Of a stretch of DNA of 64,000 bases, positions 32,588 through 40,629 are shown in pieces. Position 1 is the stretch's first letter. Every line of letters begins with the position of its first letter. Source of the DNA: Leucobacter soli (GTDB lineage Bacteria > Actinomycetota > Actinomycetes > Actinomycetales > Microbacteriaceae); NCBI RefSeq assembly GCF_910593785.1, contig NZ_CAJVAP010000007.1:1-64000 (forward strand), given 5' to 3'. The notes below the pieces were generated by a model. That model was given only the letters and a program-made list of their open reading frames with translations. It had not been told where the DNA came from and did not search any database. A program made the translations under genes and the position numbers.

Positions 32588-33762
32588 CCCCGACGACCAC
32601 CTCCGGTGCAGACCTGAGACTCAGCGGCCTCGTCAAGCGCTACGGCGGTACGGCTGCAGTAGAGAACGTCGACCTGGAAGTTGCCTCCGGCGAGTTCCTC
32701 ACCCTGCTCGGCCCGAGCGGGTCGGGCAAGACGACGACCCTCTCGATGATCGCCGGCTTCACCGAGCCGAGCGGCGGGAGCGTGGTGATCGACGGGCAGG
32801 AGATCACCGCCGTGCCCCCGCACAAGCGCGGCCTCGGCATGGTCTTCCAGAACTACTCCCTGTTCCCGCATCTGTCGGTGCGCGAGAACGTGGAGTTCCC
32901 GCTGCGCCAGCGCGGGGTCGCCAAGGCCGAGCGGGCCCGGCGCGCGATGGAGGCGCTCGAGCTGGTCGAGCTGCAGGGGCGGGCGAACGCGAAGCCGAGT
33001 CAGCTCAGCGGTGGCCAGCAGCAGCGCGTCGCACTGGCGCGCGCCCTGGTGTTCGAGCCGCGACTGCTGCTCATGGACGAGCCCTTCGGCGCCCTCGACC
33101 GCGCGCTGCGCGAACGGTTGCAGGTCGAGCTGCGCCGGCTGCACCACGAACTCGGCATCACGGTGGTCTTCGTGACTCACGATCAGGAGGAGGCGCTGAC
33201 CCTCTCGGATCGGATCGCGGTGTTCAACGAGGGGCGGATCGAGCAGGTCGGCACGCCCGAGGAGCTGTACGAGCGGCCCGCGACGCTGTTCGTGGCGCGC
33301 TTCATCGGCGAATCGAACGCGCTGCACGGGACGGTCGCCGACGGATCCTTCGTGAGTCACAGCGGGGTGCGCCTGCCGGCCGGGATCGCCGACGGGCCCG
33401 CGGTCGCGATCGTCCGCCCCGAGCGCGTGCGTGCGAGGGCCGCCGGAGACCCCGCGGGCGAAGCGTCGGCAGCCGGCTCTGCGGGCTTCGCGGGCACCGA
33501 GTCCGTCACCGCCGATCTCGACGGCCGGATCGACGACGTCACCTACCTCGGCGCGCAGCGCCGCGTCGAGGTCGCGACCGATGACGGCCCCGTCATCCTC
33601 CGCTCGGGCACCGATATCGCGATGCCCGGCATCGGCCAGCCGGTCCGGCTCAGCTGGGCCGCGGTCGACACCGCCATCTTCCCCACCCGCGACGAAGCAA
33701 CAGGAACGAGCAACCCATGGACCGCAACCCTCGCCCCGCCCACATCAAGCTCTCGGAGCTGA
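32584..33762 (+). CDS. ABC transporter ATP-binding protein, PotA-like
   Basis: A 392-residue ATPase. Walker A is GPSGSGKTT at about residues 43-51, the Q-loop is in VFQNYSLFPHLSVREN, the signature is LSGGQQQRVALARAL, Walker B is LLLMDEPFGALD, and the H-loop is in VTHDQEEALTLSD. The C-terminal TOBE domain (from about 290) is typical of PotA/MalK-type importers. The last ~15 codons overlap the start of the cupin gene by 46 bp and look non-conserved (NPWTATLAPPTSSSRS), so the functional end may be near residue 377. Confidence 0.92.
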   Translation: MTPTTTSGADLRLSGLVKRYGGTAAVENVDLEVASGEFLTLLGPSGSGKTTTLSMIAGFTEPSGGSVVIDGQEITAVPPHKRGLGMVFQNYSLFPHLSVRENVEFPLRQRGVAKAERARRAMEALELVELQGRANAKPSQLSGGQQQRVALARALVFEPRLLLMDEPFGALDRALRERLQVELRRLHHELGITVVFVTHDQEEALTLSDRIAVFNEGRIEQVGTPEELYERPATLFVARFIGESNALHGTVADGSFVSHSGVRLPAGIADGPAVAIVRPERVRARAAGDPAGEASAAGSAGFAGTESVTADLDGRIDDVTYLGAQRRVEVATDDGPVILRSGTDIAMPGIGQPVRLSWAAVDTAIFPTRDEATGTSNPWTATLAPPTSSSRS

Positions 33763-34130
33763 CCCCGATCGACGCGGACGCCGCGCCGACGAAGGTGCGC
33801 ATCAAGCGCATCATCACCCGCGCCGAGCATCAGAGCGAGCTCACGCAGGGCGTCTGCTGGATGGACCCGGGCGAGCAGACCAACGTCTGGTCGAGCCACG
33901 AGGTCTTCGACCCGAAGACGGCCCAGCACTGGTACGGGCCTGTCGACGAGACCTACTACATCATCCGCGGTCGCCTGCGGCTGACCTGGCGCGGTGACGA
34001 CGACGAGGGCGTCTTCGACCTCGGGCCCGACGACACGGTCTACCTCGCCCCGGGATGGACCTACCACCTCGAGAACACCGGGGACGAGCCCGCGTTCTTC
34101 GTCTACAACATGACCCCGGCGCAGGAATAG
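33717..34130 (+). CDS. Cupin-domain protein
   Basis: A 137-residue single-domain cupin. The beta-barrel motifs are WSSHEVFDPKTAQHWYGPVD followed by ETYYIIRGRLRLTW, and later DTVYLAPGWTYHLENTGDEP. The metal-binding His/Glu set is incomplete compared with the classical motif, so an enzyme role is uncertain; a ligand-binding or small isomerase role is possible. Its start lies inside the end of the ATPase gene, which implies co-expression with the importer. Confidence 0.8.
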   Translation: MDRNPRPAHIKLSELTPIDADAAPTKVRIKRIITRAEHQSELTQGVCWMDPGEQTNVWSSHEVFDPKTAQHWYGPVDETYYIIRGRLRLTWRGDDDEGVFDLGPDDTVYLAPGWTYHLENTGDEPAFFVYNMTPAQE

Positions 34131-34165
34131 GCGCCGCGTTCCCACGCCACTGAGAGGAGCCGGAG

Positions 34166-35299
34166 ATGACCCGGACCGAATCGATGCCCGTCCACTTCGA
34201 CGCACGGGTGCTCGAGCACGACACCGGCAGCGCGCTGCACGAGGCCGCACCGAGCCCCTGGTTCGCGGCGAACGAGCCGCACACCGAGGGGCGGCTGCGC
34301 ATCGAGCGCATGCACGACATCCTCGAGCGCGGGCCGGTCGCCGACGCGGTGCGCTTCGCTCCGGGGCGTCTCGCGGCCGAGGAGGAGCTCGCGCGCGTGC
34401 ACGAGGAAGACTACATCGCCGAGGTGCGCCGCTCCATCGAGCGCGGCGGCGGCTGGGCGACCGGCACCACGCGGTTGGCCGAAGGATCCTGGGAGCCTCT
34501 GCTCGCGGCGGCCGGCACGGCGCTCGCCGCGGCCGAGACGGTGCTCTCCGGCAGCGCGCCGATGGCCTACGCGCTCACGCGCCCGCCCGGTCATCACGCG
34601 CAGCGCGCCCAGGCGGACGGCTACTGCTTCTTCAACGGGGCGGCGCTCGCGGCCGATGCGGCGCGGCGGGCCGGCATCGAGCGGGTCCTCGTCCTCGACT
34701 GGGACGTGCATCACGGCAACGGCACGCAGGACATCTTCTACGAGCGCGACGACGTGCTCACCGCGAGCCTGCACATGGATCACGGCGCGTGGGGCGCCAG
34801 CCACCCCCAGACCGGTCGGCTCGAGGAGCGCGGGGAGGGACGCGGGGCGGGCTTCAACCAGAACGTCCCGCTGCCGCTCGGGGCCGGCAACACCGCGTAC
34901 CTCCGCGCCTTCGACGAGGTCATCGCCCCGCTTGCCGAGCGCTTCCAGCCCGGCATGATCGTCTGCGCGAGCGGGCAGGATGCGAGCGCCTACGACCCGA
35001 ACGGGCGCCACAACGTCTCCATGCCGGGATTCCGCGGGATGGGCCGCCGGGTGCGGGAACTCGCCGAGCGCCACACGGACGGCCGCGCGATCCTCGTGCA
35101 GGAGGGCGGCTACAACCCCTCCTATGCGCCGTACTGCCTGCTCGCGACCGTCGAAGGGCTGCTCGGGCGCGATGAGGAGACGGCCGACCCGCTCGCGTAC
35201 GTCCCCGACCAGACGCTCGGCCTCGAGGAGCGCTTCGCCGAGCTCGCGGCGGAGCTGAGCGACGAGCGCCTCGCCCGGATCTCGGCGCAGCGTTCCTGA
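34166..35299 (+). CDS. Histone-deacetylase-family amidohydrolase (acetylpolyamine deacetylase-like)
   Basis: A 377-residue zinc amidohydrolase. The catalytic His pair H143-H144 is in RPPGHHAQ. Zinc ligands are D180 and H182 in DWDVHHGNGTQ and D272 in SGQDASAYDP. The Gly-Gly-Tyr loop QEGGYN near the C-terminus provides the transition-state Tyr. Bacterial members of this class remove acetyl groups from acetylputrescine and acetylspermidine. Its place between a PotABCD-like importer and amine-oxidising enzymes fits this. GAGAGGAGCCGGAG precedes the ATG. Confidence 0.9.
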   Translation: MTRTESMPVHFDARVLEHDTGSALHEAAPSPWFAANEPHTEGRLRIERMHDILERGPVADAVRFAPGRLAAEEELARVHEEDYIAEVRRSIERGGGWATGTTRLAEGSWEPLLAAAGTALAAAETVLSGSAPMAYALTRPPGHHAQRAQADGYCFFNGAALAADAARRAGIERVLVLDWDVHHGNGTQDIFYERDDVLTASLHMDHGAWGASHPQTGRLEERGEGRGAGFNQNVPLPLGAGNTAYLRAFDEVIAPLAERFQPGMIVCASGQDASAYDPNGRHNVSMPGFRGMGRRVRELAERHTDGRAILVQEGGYNPSYAPYCLLATVEGLLGRDEETADPLAYVPDQTLGLEERFAELAAELSDERLARISAQRS

Positions 35300-35383
35300 A
35301 GTCGCATGGCGACGTTGCCGGGCTCGTGCATTTCTAGCGATCTGCTGTGCAGTTGCTCGAAAGCGGAACGGAATCAGTCGGAA

Positions 35384-35402
35384 ACGCGCCGATTCGGCGC
35401 GT
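35384..35402. promoter_or_regulatory. Perfect 19-bp palindrome upstream of the FAD oxidoreductase gene
   Basis: ACGCGCCGA-T-TCGGCGCGT. It is 45 bp upstream of the start at 35447. A -10-like TATCGT at about 35409-35414 would place the palindrome over the -35 region. The 147-bp gap thus probably holds a separate, regulated promoter inside the cluster. Confidence 0.6.
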
Positions 35403-35446
35403 AATCGGTATCGTTAGAAGCACTGCGTTTAATGGAGGAAACCACG

Positions 35447-36820
35447 ATGCTCAACGGCAATGTCTCGCACTGGTGGCAGCAGATCGGCGGCGCACCGGAT
35501 CCGAGGCCGTCGCTGCCCGGAGATCTCACCGCCGACGTCGCGATCGTCGGAGCCGGGTACACCGGACTCTGGACCGCCTACTACCTGAAGCAGGCCAAGC
35601 CCGAGCTCCGAGTCGTCATCGTCGAGCAGCACCACGCGGGCTACGGAGCCTCGGGCCGCAACGGCGGCTGGCTGACGAACGCCATCACCGGCGGGCGCGA
35701 GCAGTACGTGAAGACGCACGGCCGCGAGGCCGCCGAACGCTTCCAGGCCGAGATGAACGGCACGGTCGACGAGGTGATCCGCGTGGCGCAGGCGGAGGGG
35801 ATCGACGCCGACATCAAGAAGGGCGGCGAGTTCAACGTCGCCTACACGCCGGCGCAGGAGAAGCGCATCCGCGAGTTCGCCGCGTCCGAGCAGCAGTGGA
35901 AGCACACCGACCTGCAGCTGCTCGAGGCCGCGGAGGCCGCGGCGAAGATCAACGTGGCGAACACCCGTGCTGCCGTCTGGCATCCGCACTGCGCCAGGAT
36001 CCAGCCCGCCAAGCTCGCCGCGGGGCTCGCCGAGGCCTGCGTGCGCTCCGGCGTCGAGATCTACGAAGGCACCCGCGTGGTCGAGATCGCTCCGCACCGC
36101 CTCCGCACGACGCACGGCACGGTCTCCGCCGACTACGTGGTGCGCGCCACCGAGGGCTTCACCGCGAACCTGAAGGGTCTGCACCGGCTCTGGCTGCCCA
36201 TGAACTCGTCGCTGATCGCGACGGAGCCCCTCCCCGCCGCGGTGTGGGACCAACTGCACTGGAACGAGGGCGAGACGCTCGGCGACTTCGCGCACGTGTA
36301 CATGTACGCGCAGCGCACCGCCGACGACCGCATCGCGATCGGCGGTCGCGGAGTGCCCTACCGCTACGGCTCGAAGACCGATACCGACGGGCAGACGCCG
36401 CCCGTCACGGTCGAGACTCTGAGCGAGATCCTGCACCGCTTCTTCCCCGCGACGAAGGGGGCGGCGGTCGACCACGTGTGGTCGGGCGTGCTCGGCGTGC
36501 CCCGCGACTGGGCCGCGACCGTCGGCCTCGACCGCGCGACCGGGATCGCCTGGGGCGGCGGCTACGTCGGCACCGGCGTCACTTCGACGAACCTCGCCGG
36601 CCGCACCATCTCCGATCTGATCCTCGGCCGCGACAGCGAGCTGGTCACCCTGCCCTGGGTGAACCACCGCGTGCGCAAGTGGGAACCGGAGCCGCTGCGC
36701 TGGATCGCGACGAAGGGCCTGTACGCGGCCTACGGGATCGCCGACCGCAGCGAGCTCGCTGGCCGCCGCACGACCTCGCCGATCGCCCACATCGCCGACG
36801 TCGTCACCGGTCGGCACTAG
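35447..36820 (+). CDS. FAD-dependent oxidoreductase, gamma-glutamylputrescine-oxidase-like
   Basis: A 457-residue DAO-family flavoenzyme. The dinucleotide motif GAGYTGLWTAYYLKQ follows ADVAIV (about residues 36-52), with VEQHHAGYGASGRNGG next, typical of PuuB and related amine/amino-acid oxidases, and GGGYVGTGVTSTNLAGR near the C-terminus. It probably oxidises an amine such as gamma-glutamylputrescine or a related compound. The ATG at 35447 follows GGAGGAA; the in-frame ATG at 35432 carries that ribosome binding site and is rejected. Confidence 0.88.
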   Translation: MLNGNVSHWWQQIGGAPDPRPSLPGDLTADVAIVGAGYTGLWTAYYLKQAKPELRVVIVEQHHAGYGASGRNGGWLTNAITGGREQYVKTHGREAAERFQAEMNGTVDEVIRVAQAEGIDADIKKGGEFNVAYTPAQEKRIREFAASEQQWKHTDLQLLEAAEAAAKINVANTRAAVWHPHCARIQPAKLAAGLAEACVRSGVEIYEGTRVVEIAPHRLRTTHGTVSADYVVRATEGFTANLKGLHRLWLPMNSSLIATEPLPAAVWDQLHWNEGETLGDFAHVYMYAQRTADDRIAIGGRGVPYRYGSKTDTDGQTPPVTVETLSEILHRFFPATKGAAVDHVWSGVLGVPRDWAATVGLDRATGIAWGGGYVGTGVTSTNLAGRTISDLILGRDSELVTLPWVNHRVRKWEPEPLRWIATKGLYAAYGIADRSELAGRRTTSPIAHIADVVTGRH

Positions 36821-36924
36821 GCTCTCCGCCAGGACGCCACGCCTCCGCGACCTACCCGGCGCCCCGCGCCGACCGAACCGCATCGAACAGCACCGTACAC
36901 AACCGAAGGAAAGCAGGAACCGAT

Positions 36925-37275
36925 ATGGCGACACCCACCTCCTCCGCGCACGACACCGCGAACATCGACCTCGGAGCGAAGGCCGAGAAGCCGAACGCGA
37001 CGATTCCCGGAACGGCCGACGCCGCGGTCACCGTCTGGGAGGACGACCGGATCGACACCGGGCTCTGGGAGTGCACGCCCGGCGCCTTCGCCGCGACCCG
37101 CGTCGGCTACACCGAGATCTGCACGATCCTCTCGGGCACCGTGACGCTCGAGGTCGAGGGCGCCGAGCCGGAGCTGTTCGGCCCCGGCGACGTGATGGTG
37201 ACCCCCTCGGGCTGGGAGGGCACCTGGATCGTGCACGAGCCCCTCCGCAAGCACTACACGATCATCAAGGACTGA
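36925..37275 (+). CDS. DUF861-type cupin
   Basis: A 116-residue cupin of the DUF861 (EutQ/ureidoglycine-like) class: TGLWECTPGAFAATRVGYTE, then ICTILSGTVTLEVEGAEPE, and GDVMVTPSGWEGTWIVHEPL. Such cupins are very often encoded beside PuuB-type oxidases and may handle an unstable imine/aldehyde product or act in ligand sensing. No strong ribosome binding site is seen beyond AAGCAGGAA. A hairpin follows at 37291-37318. Confidence 0.85.
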   Translation: MATPTSSAHDTANIDLGAKAEKPNATIPGTADAAVTVWEDDRIDTGLWECTPGAFAATRVGYTEICTILSGTVTLEVEGAEPELFGPGDVMVTPSGWEGTWIVHEPLRKHYTIIKD

Positions 37276-37290
37276 CAGCCGGTCGGAGCA

Positions 37291-37318
37291 CCGGTGCCGT
37301 CACCCGCGTCGGCACCGG
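37291..37318. repeat. Intercistronic hairpin
   Basis: CCGGTGCCG (37291-37299) pairs with CGGCACCGG (37310-37318) in the 76-bp gap between the cupin and amidohydrolase genes. No T-run. Confidence 0.45.
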
Positions 37319-37351
37319 CACCCGCATCGGCGACTGCGCGAAGGAGCGATC

Positions 37352-38992
37352 ATGAGCGAGCACACCGGAGCCGATCTCGCCGTCATCGGCGCGCGACTGC
37401 GCACGAATACCGCGGATCACGTCGGGGCCACAGCGCTGCTGGTCAGGGACGGCCGGATCGCGTCGCTCGGCGGCGACGCGGCGATACGCGCCGAAGCCGA
37501 GGCCGCCGGCATCCCCGTCCGCGACCTGGCCGGGGCGACCGTCACGCCGGGCCTCTTCGACTCGCACACCCACCCGCACTGGGCCGCCGACGTCACGGCC
37601 GGCATCGACCTCGGCGGGCGCGGTTCGATCGACGAGATCCGCGACGCGCTTGCCGCCGAGCACGCGCGCCTGCCCGAGGGCGCGTGGCTGCGCGGTTGGA
37701 ACCTCGAGTACGAACCCTTCGAGGGGACCGGCATGCGCGGCGATCTGCTCGCGGACGCCGCCCCAGGCCGCCCCGTGGCGCTCATCTGCTACGACCTGCA
37801 CACCGGACTCGGTACCGCACCGGCGCTCGCCGCCGCGGGAATCACGGGCCCGCGCGACTTCGCCGACGCGAGCGAGATCGTCGTCGACGCCGACGGCGTG
37901 CCCACGGGCGAGCTGCGCGAGCCCACGGCCTACAATCTGCTGTTCGACGCTGCACCGAAGCCGACGCGCGACGCTGAGCGCGATGCCCTGCGCGACATGT
38001 TCCGCCGGCTCGCGGCCGTCGGACTGACGGGCGGTGCGATCATGGACGGCAAGGATCGCACCGTCGACCTGCTCGCTGAACTCGAATCGCGCGGCGAGCT
38101 GGATCATCGCGTCACGGTCCACCACTGGCACGCCGTCGGCGACACCGACGACGACGCGGCTCGGGTGATCGACGGCAAGGACCGTCGGGGCCGGCTGTGG
38201 CGGACCGGTGCGATCAAGCTCTTCAGCGACGGGGTGATCGACACCGGCACGGCGTGGCTGCACACCCCGGACGCCTGCGGCGATGGCCGCGCCGCGTTCT
38301 GGCCCTCGTGGGAGCGCTACGGCGAAGTGGTGCGGAAGTATCACGATGCCGGCATGCTGATCGCGACGCACGCGGTGGGCGACTACGCGGTGAACCGGGT
38401 GCTCGACGTCTACGCGACGCTGCCCGCGCGCCCCGGGCTCCCGTTCCACTCGATCGAGCACCTCGAGGTGCTGGCGGACGAGGACGTCGAGAAGCTGCGC
38501 GCCTTCAACGCGGAGCGCCCGGCGGGCGAGGGCGTCACGGCGTCGATGCAGCCCCTGCACATGCAGTGGCGGGCGGCCGACCACAGCGACAACTGGGCGG
38601 CGCGCCTGGGCGAGGGGCGCGACGCGACCGGGTACCGGGTGCGCAGCGTGCTCGACGCCGGCGCGCGGCTCACGCTCGGCTCGGACTGGCCGGTGGCGCA
38701 GTACGACCCGAGGATCGGCATGGCCTGGGCCCGCGGCCGGCACACGCCAGGCGAGGCGCAGGCGCACGTCTTCGAACCGGAGCAGCGGCTGACCGGCGAG
38801 GAGGCACTGCTCGCGTACACCCTGTGGCCGGCGCAGGCGCGCGGACACGAGGATCGGGGCCGGCTGGCGCCCGGTGCTGTCGCGGACCTGACCGTGTGGG
38901 GCGCGGATCCCGTCGAGGCGACGCCCGACGAACTGCCCGAGGTGCCGATCCGCCTCACCGTCGTCGAGGGCCGGGTGGTCTTCGAAGGCTGA
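37352..38992 (+). CDS. YtcJ-family amidohydrolase (Amidohydro_3)
   Basis: A 546-residue metal-dependent hydrolase. The first metal site is DSHTHPHW at about residues 70-77, followed by ATHAVGDYAVNRVLD and HSIEHLEVL (later His ligands), and LGSDWPVAQYDP (catalytic Asp). The C-terminal AHVFEPEQRLTGEEALLAYT and LAPGAVADLTVWGADP complete the Amidohydro_3 architecture. This family includes N-substituted formamide deformylases. It would cleave an amide or formamide in this pathway; the exact substrate is unknown. Confidence 0.88.
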   Translation: MSEHTGADLAVIGARLRTNTADHVGATALLVRDGRIASLGGDAAIRAEAEAAGIPVRDLAGATVTPGLFDSHTHPHWAADVTAGIDLGGRGSIDEIRDALAAEHARLPEGAWLRGWNLEYEPFEGTGMRGDLLADAAPGRPVALICYDLHTGLGTAPALAAAGITGPRDFADASEIVVDADGVPTGELREPTAYNLLFDAAPKPTRDAERDALRDMFRRLAAVGLTGGAIMDGKDRTVDLLAELESRGELDHRVTVHHWHAVGDTDDDAARVIDGKDRRGRLWRTGAIKLFSDGVIDTGTAWLHTPDACGDGRAAFWPSWERYGEVVRKYHDAGMLIATHAVGDYAVNRVLDVYATLPARPGLPFHSIEHLEVLADEDVEKLRAFNAERPAGEGVTASMQPLHMQWRAADHSDNWAARLGEGRDATGYRVRSVLDAGARLTLGSDWPVAQYDPRIGMAWARGRHTPGEAQAHVFEPEQRLTGEEALLAYTLWPAQARGHEDRGRLAPGAVADLTVWGADPVEATPDELPEVPIRLTVVEGRVVFEG

Positions 38993-39057
38993 GCCTGCAC
39001 CGCTCAGGTCGAGCCGAGCCGCGCATCCTCGCCACCCGCCCGCGGAATGGCGATGAA

Positions 39058-39106
39058 AGGCGAGAAATGGCTGCATAGGTCGGCGTTCTGGAACCGTTTC
39101 TCGCCT
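39058..39106. terminator. Hairpin between convergent amidohydrolase and amine oxidase genes
   Basis: AGGCGAGAAA (39058-39067) pairs with TTTCTCGCCT (39097-39106), extended to 13 pairs with a wobble. Direct CTCTCGC repeats follow. It is probably a bidirectional terminator. Confidence 0.6.
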
Positions 39107-39151
39107 CTCGCCTCTCGTCGACGGCCGACGGGCGACTCGAGTTTCAGCCGC

Positions 39152-40558
39152 TCAGCGGGGCGCGAGCGCCTCGATCACGCGCCGCGCCTCGCGGAGGCCG
39201 CTCTCGATTGCACCGTCGATGAAGCCGCCCCAGAGGTCGGCGTTGTCGGTCGTCGCGAAGTGCAGCGCACCCTGCGGCTGCTGCAGCTCGGCGAGATCGC
39301 GGGTGAGCTGGCCGGGCCGGTGCGTCATCCACGTGTTGAGTGAGAGCGCATCCTTCATCCAATCGTGGGCGGTGACCTCGAGGACTTCGATACCCGGTCT
39401 GAACGCGTCGACCGCCGCCTGCACGGTGGCGAGGTCGTCGAGGTCGATGCGCGTATGGTCGGGCCCGAAGGCGACGAGCACCGTGTAGTCGCCGTCGGCG
39501 TCGCTGCCGTAGAACTCGGCCTTCAGTACCGAGAGCGGGTCGTGCTGGCTCGCGTAGGCGAAGAAGCGGGGCAGATGGCCGCGAGCCTTCAGCCAGACCT
39601 TGGTGCCCTGCGAGGCGACGGTCTCCGCGGCCTGCCGCTGCCATGCCGCGGGGAGGGGCGGGTCGAACCGGATGCCGCCGCTCGCGTTCACCGGCAGCGT
39701 CGAGATAACGCGACGGGCGCGGATCCGGCAGCCGTCGGCGGTCTCGACAATGACGCCCGCGGCGCCGTCGAGACCCTGCACCACCGAAACCACCGTCGTC
39801 TGCAGCCTGATCTCGCCGTGCACATCGGCCGCGATCCGATCGGTGAAGCCGCGCATGCCGTCGACGACGCGGTAGGTCGACGAGGCCTCGTGCATCAGCT
39901 GCCAGTGCCCGCCGGTCGCCGCGACCCAGCGCAGCGCGCTCGAGAGCCCGGCCTGATCGAGCGGTGCGTTCACGTGGCCGACCCAGACCGAGTCGTTCGC
40001 GGCGCGCGCCTCGGGGCCGAGCACACCTTCCCGATCGAGCGAATCGTAGCGATCCTGGATGCTGAGATGATCGAGCTGCTGGATCGTGCCGACCGTCGGC
40101 TCGACGCCGCGCGGCATCGCCACGCGCACGTCGTCGATCAGCGCCTGCTGCCCCTCGTCGATCAGCGCCATGAACTCGGCGAGCGTGCCCGAGCGAGCCG
40201 CGCCCCCGGCGCCGCGCCAATAGGCCTCGTCGGCGACGGGGCTGCGCACGATCTCGCGCTGGTAGCGCGTGATCTCGGCCCAGACGTGCGGCTGCACCCA
40301 GTGCACCCAGTTGGCGCCCATCTCGAGATCCATGCCGAAGCGGTGATCGGTCCAGGTGCGCCCGCCGATGCGATCCCGCGCCTCGAGCACCAGCACGTCG
40401 AGCCCGGCCGCGCCCAGTTCGCGGGCGGCGACGAGCCCGGCGAAACCGGCGCCGATCACGGCGACGTCGACGGTGTCGGCGGCAATGGCGGGATCAGCGG
40501 GTTCGGCGGGATCGACGGGGAGGCCCGGCTCTGGAACGGAGGATCTCGGCGTGCTCAT
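39152..40558 (-). CDS. Flavin monoamine oxidase family protein (putrescine-oxidase-like)
   Basis: A 468-residue amine oxidase. The FAD motif VAVIGAGFAGLVAARELG is at about residues 31-48, then LEARDRIGGRTWTDHRFGMD and MGANWVHW. The C-terminus GALHFATTDNADLWGGFIDG followed by AIESGLREA is the standard flavin-contact block. Family members in actinobacteria oxidise putrescine or other primary amines to aldehydes. The ATG at 40558 is supported by TAACCT-N7-ATG on the minus strand; a GTG two codons upstream is an alternative. It is divergent from the MFS gene. Confidence 0.88.
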   Translation of the reverse strand: MSTPRSSVPEPGLPVDPAEPADPAIAADTVDVAVIGAGFAGLVAARELGAAGLDVLVLEARDRIGGRTWTDHRFGMDLEMGANWVHWVQPHVWAEITRYQREIVRSPVADEAYWRGAGGAARSGTLAEFMALIDEGQQALIDDVRVAMPRGVEPTVGTIQQLDHLSIQDRYDSLDREGVLGPEARAANDSVWVGHVNAPLDQAGLSSALRWVAATGGHWQLMHEASSTYRVVDGMRGFTDRIAADVHGEIRLQTTVVSVVQGLDGAAGVIVETADGCRIRARRVISTLPVNASGGIRFDPPLPAAWQRQAAETVASQGTKVWLKARGHLPRFFAYASQHDPLSVLKAEFYGSDADGDYTVLVAFGPDHTRIDLDDLATVQAAVDAFRPGIEVLEVTAHDWMKDALSLNTWMTHRPGQLTRDLAELQQPQGALHFATTDNADLWGGFIDGAIESGLREARRVIEALAPR

Positions 40559-40571
40559 ACGCACTAGGTTA
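40559..40571 (-). promoter_or_regulatory. Leaderless -10 element of the amine oxidase gene
   Basis: Minus-strand TAACCT (40571-40566) followed by 7 nt and the ATG at 40558. Confidence 0.5.
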
Positions 40572-40616
40572 TGCCTCGCCTGGAGCGGGGCGGGCCCGCA
40601 GAACTGACCCGAGTCG

Positions 40617-40629
40617 TAGAGTGGCAGCT
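40617..40629 (+). promoter_or_regulatory. Leaderless -10 element of the MFS gene
   Basis: TAGAGT (40617-40622) followed by 7 nt and the ATG at 40630. This is face to face with the amine oxidase promoter in a 71-bp gap. Confidence 0.5.
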
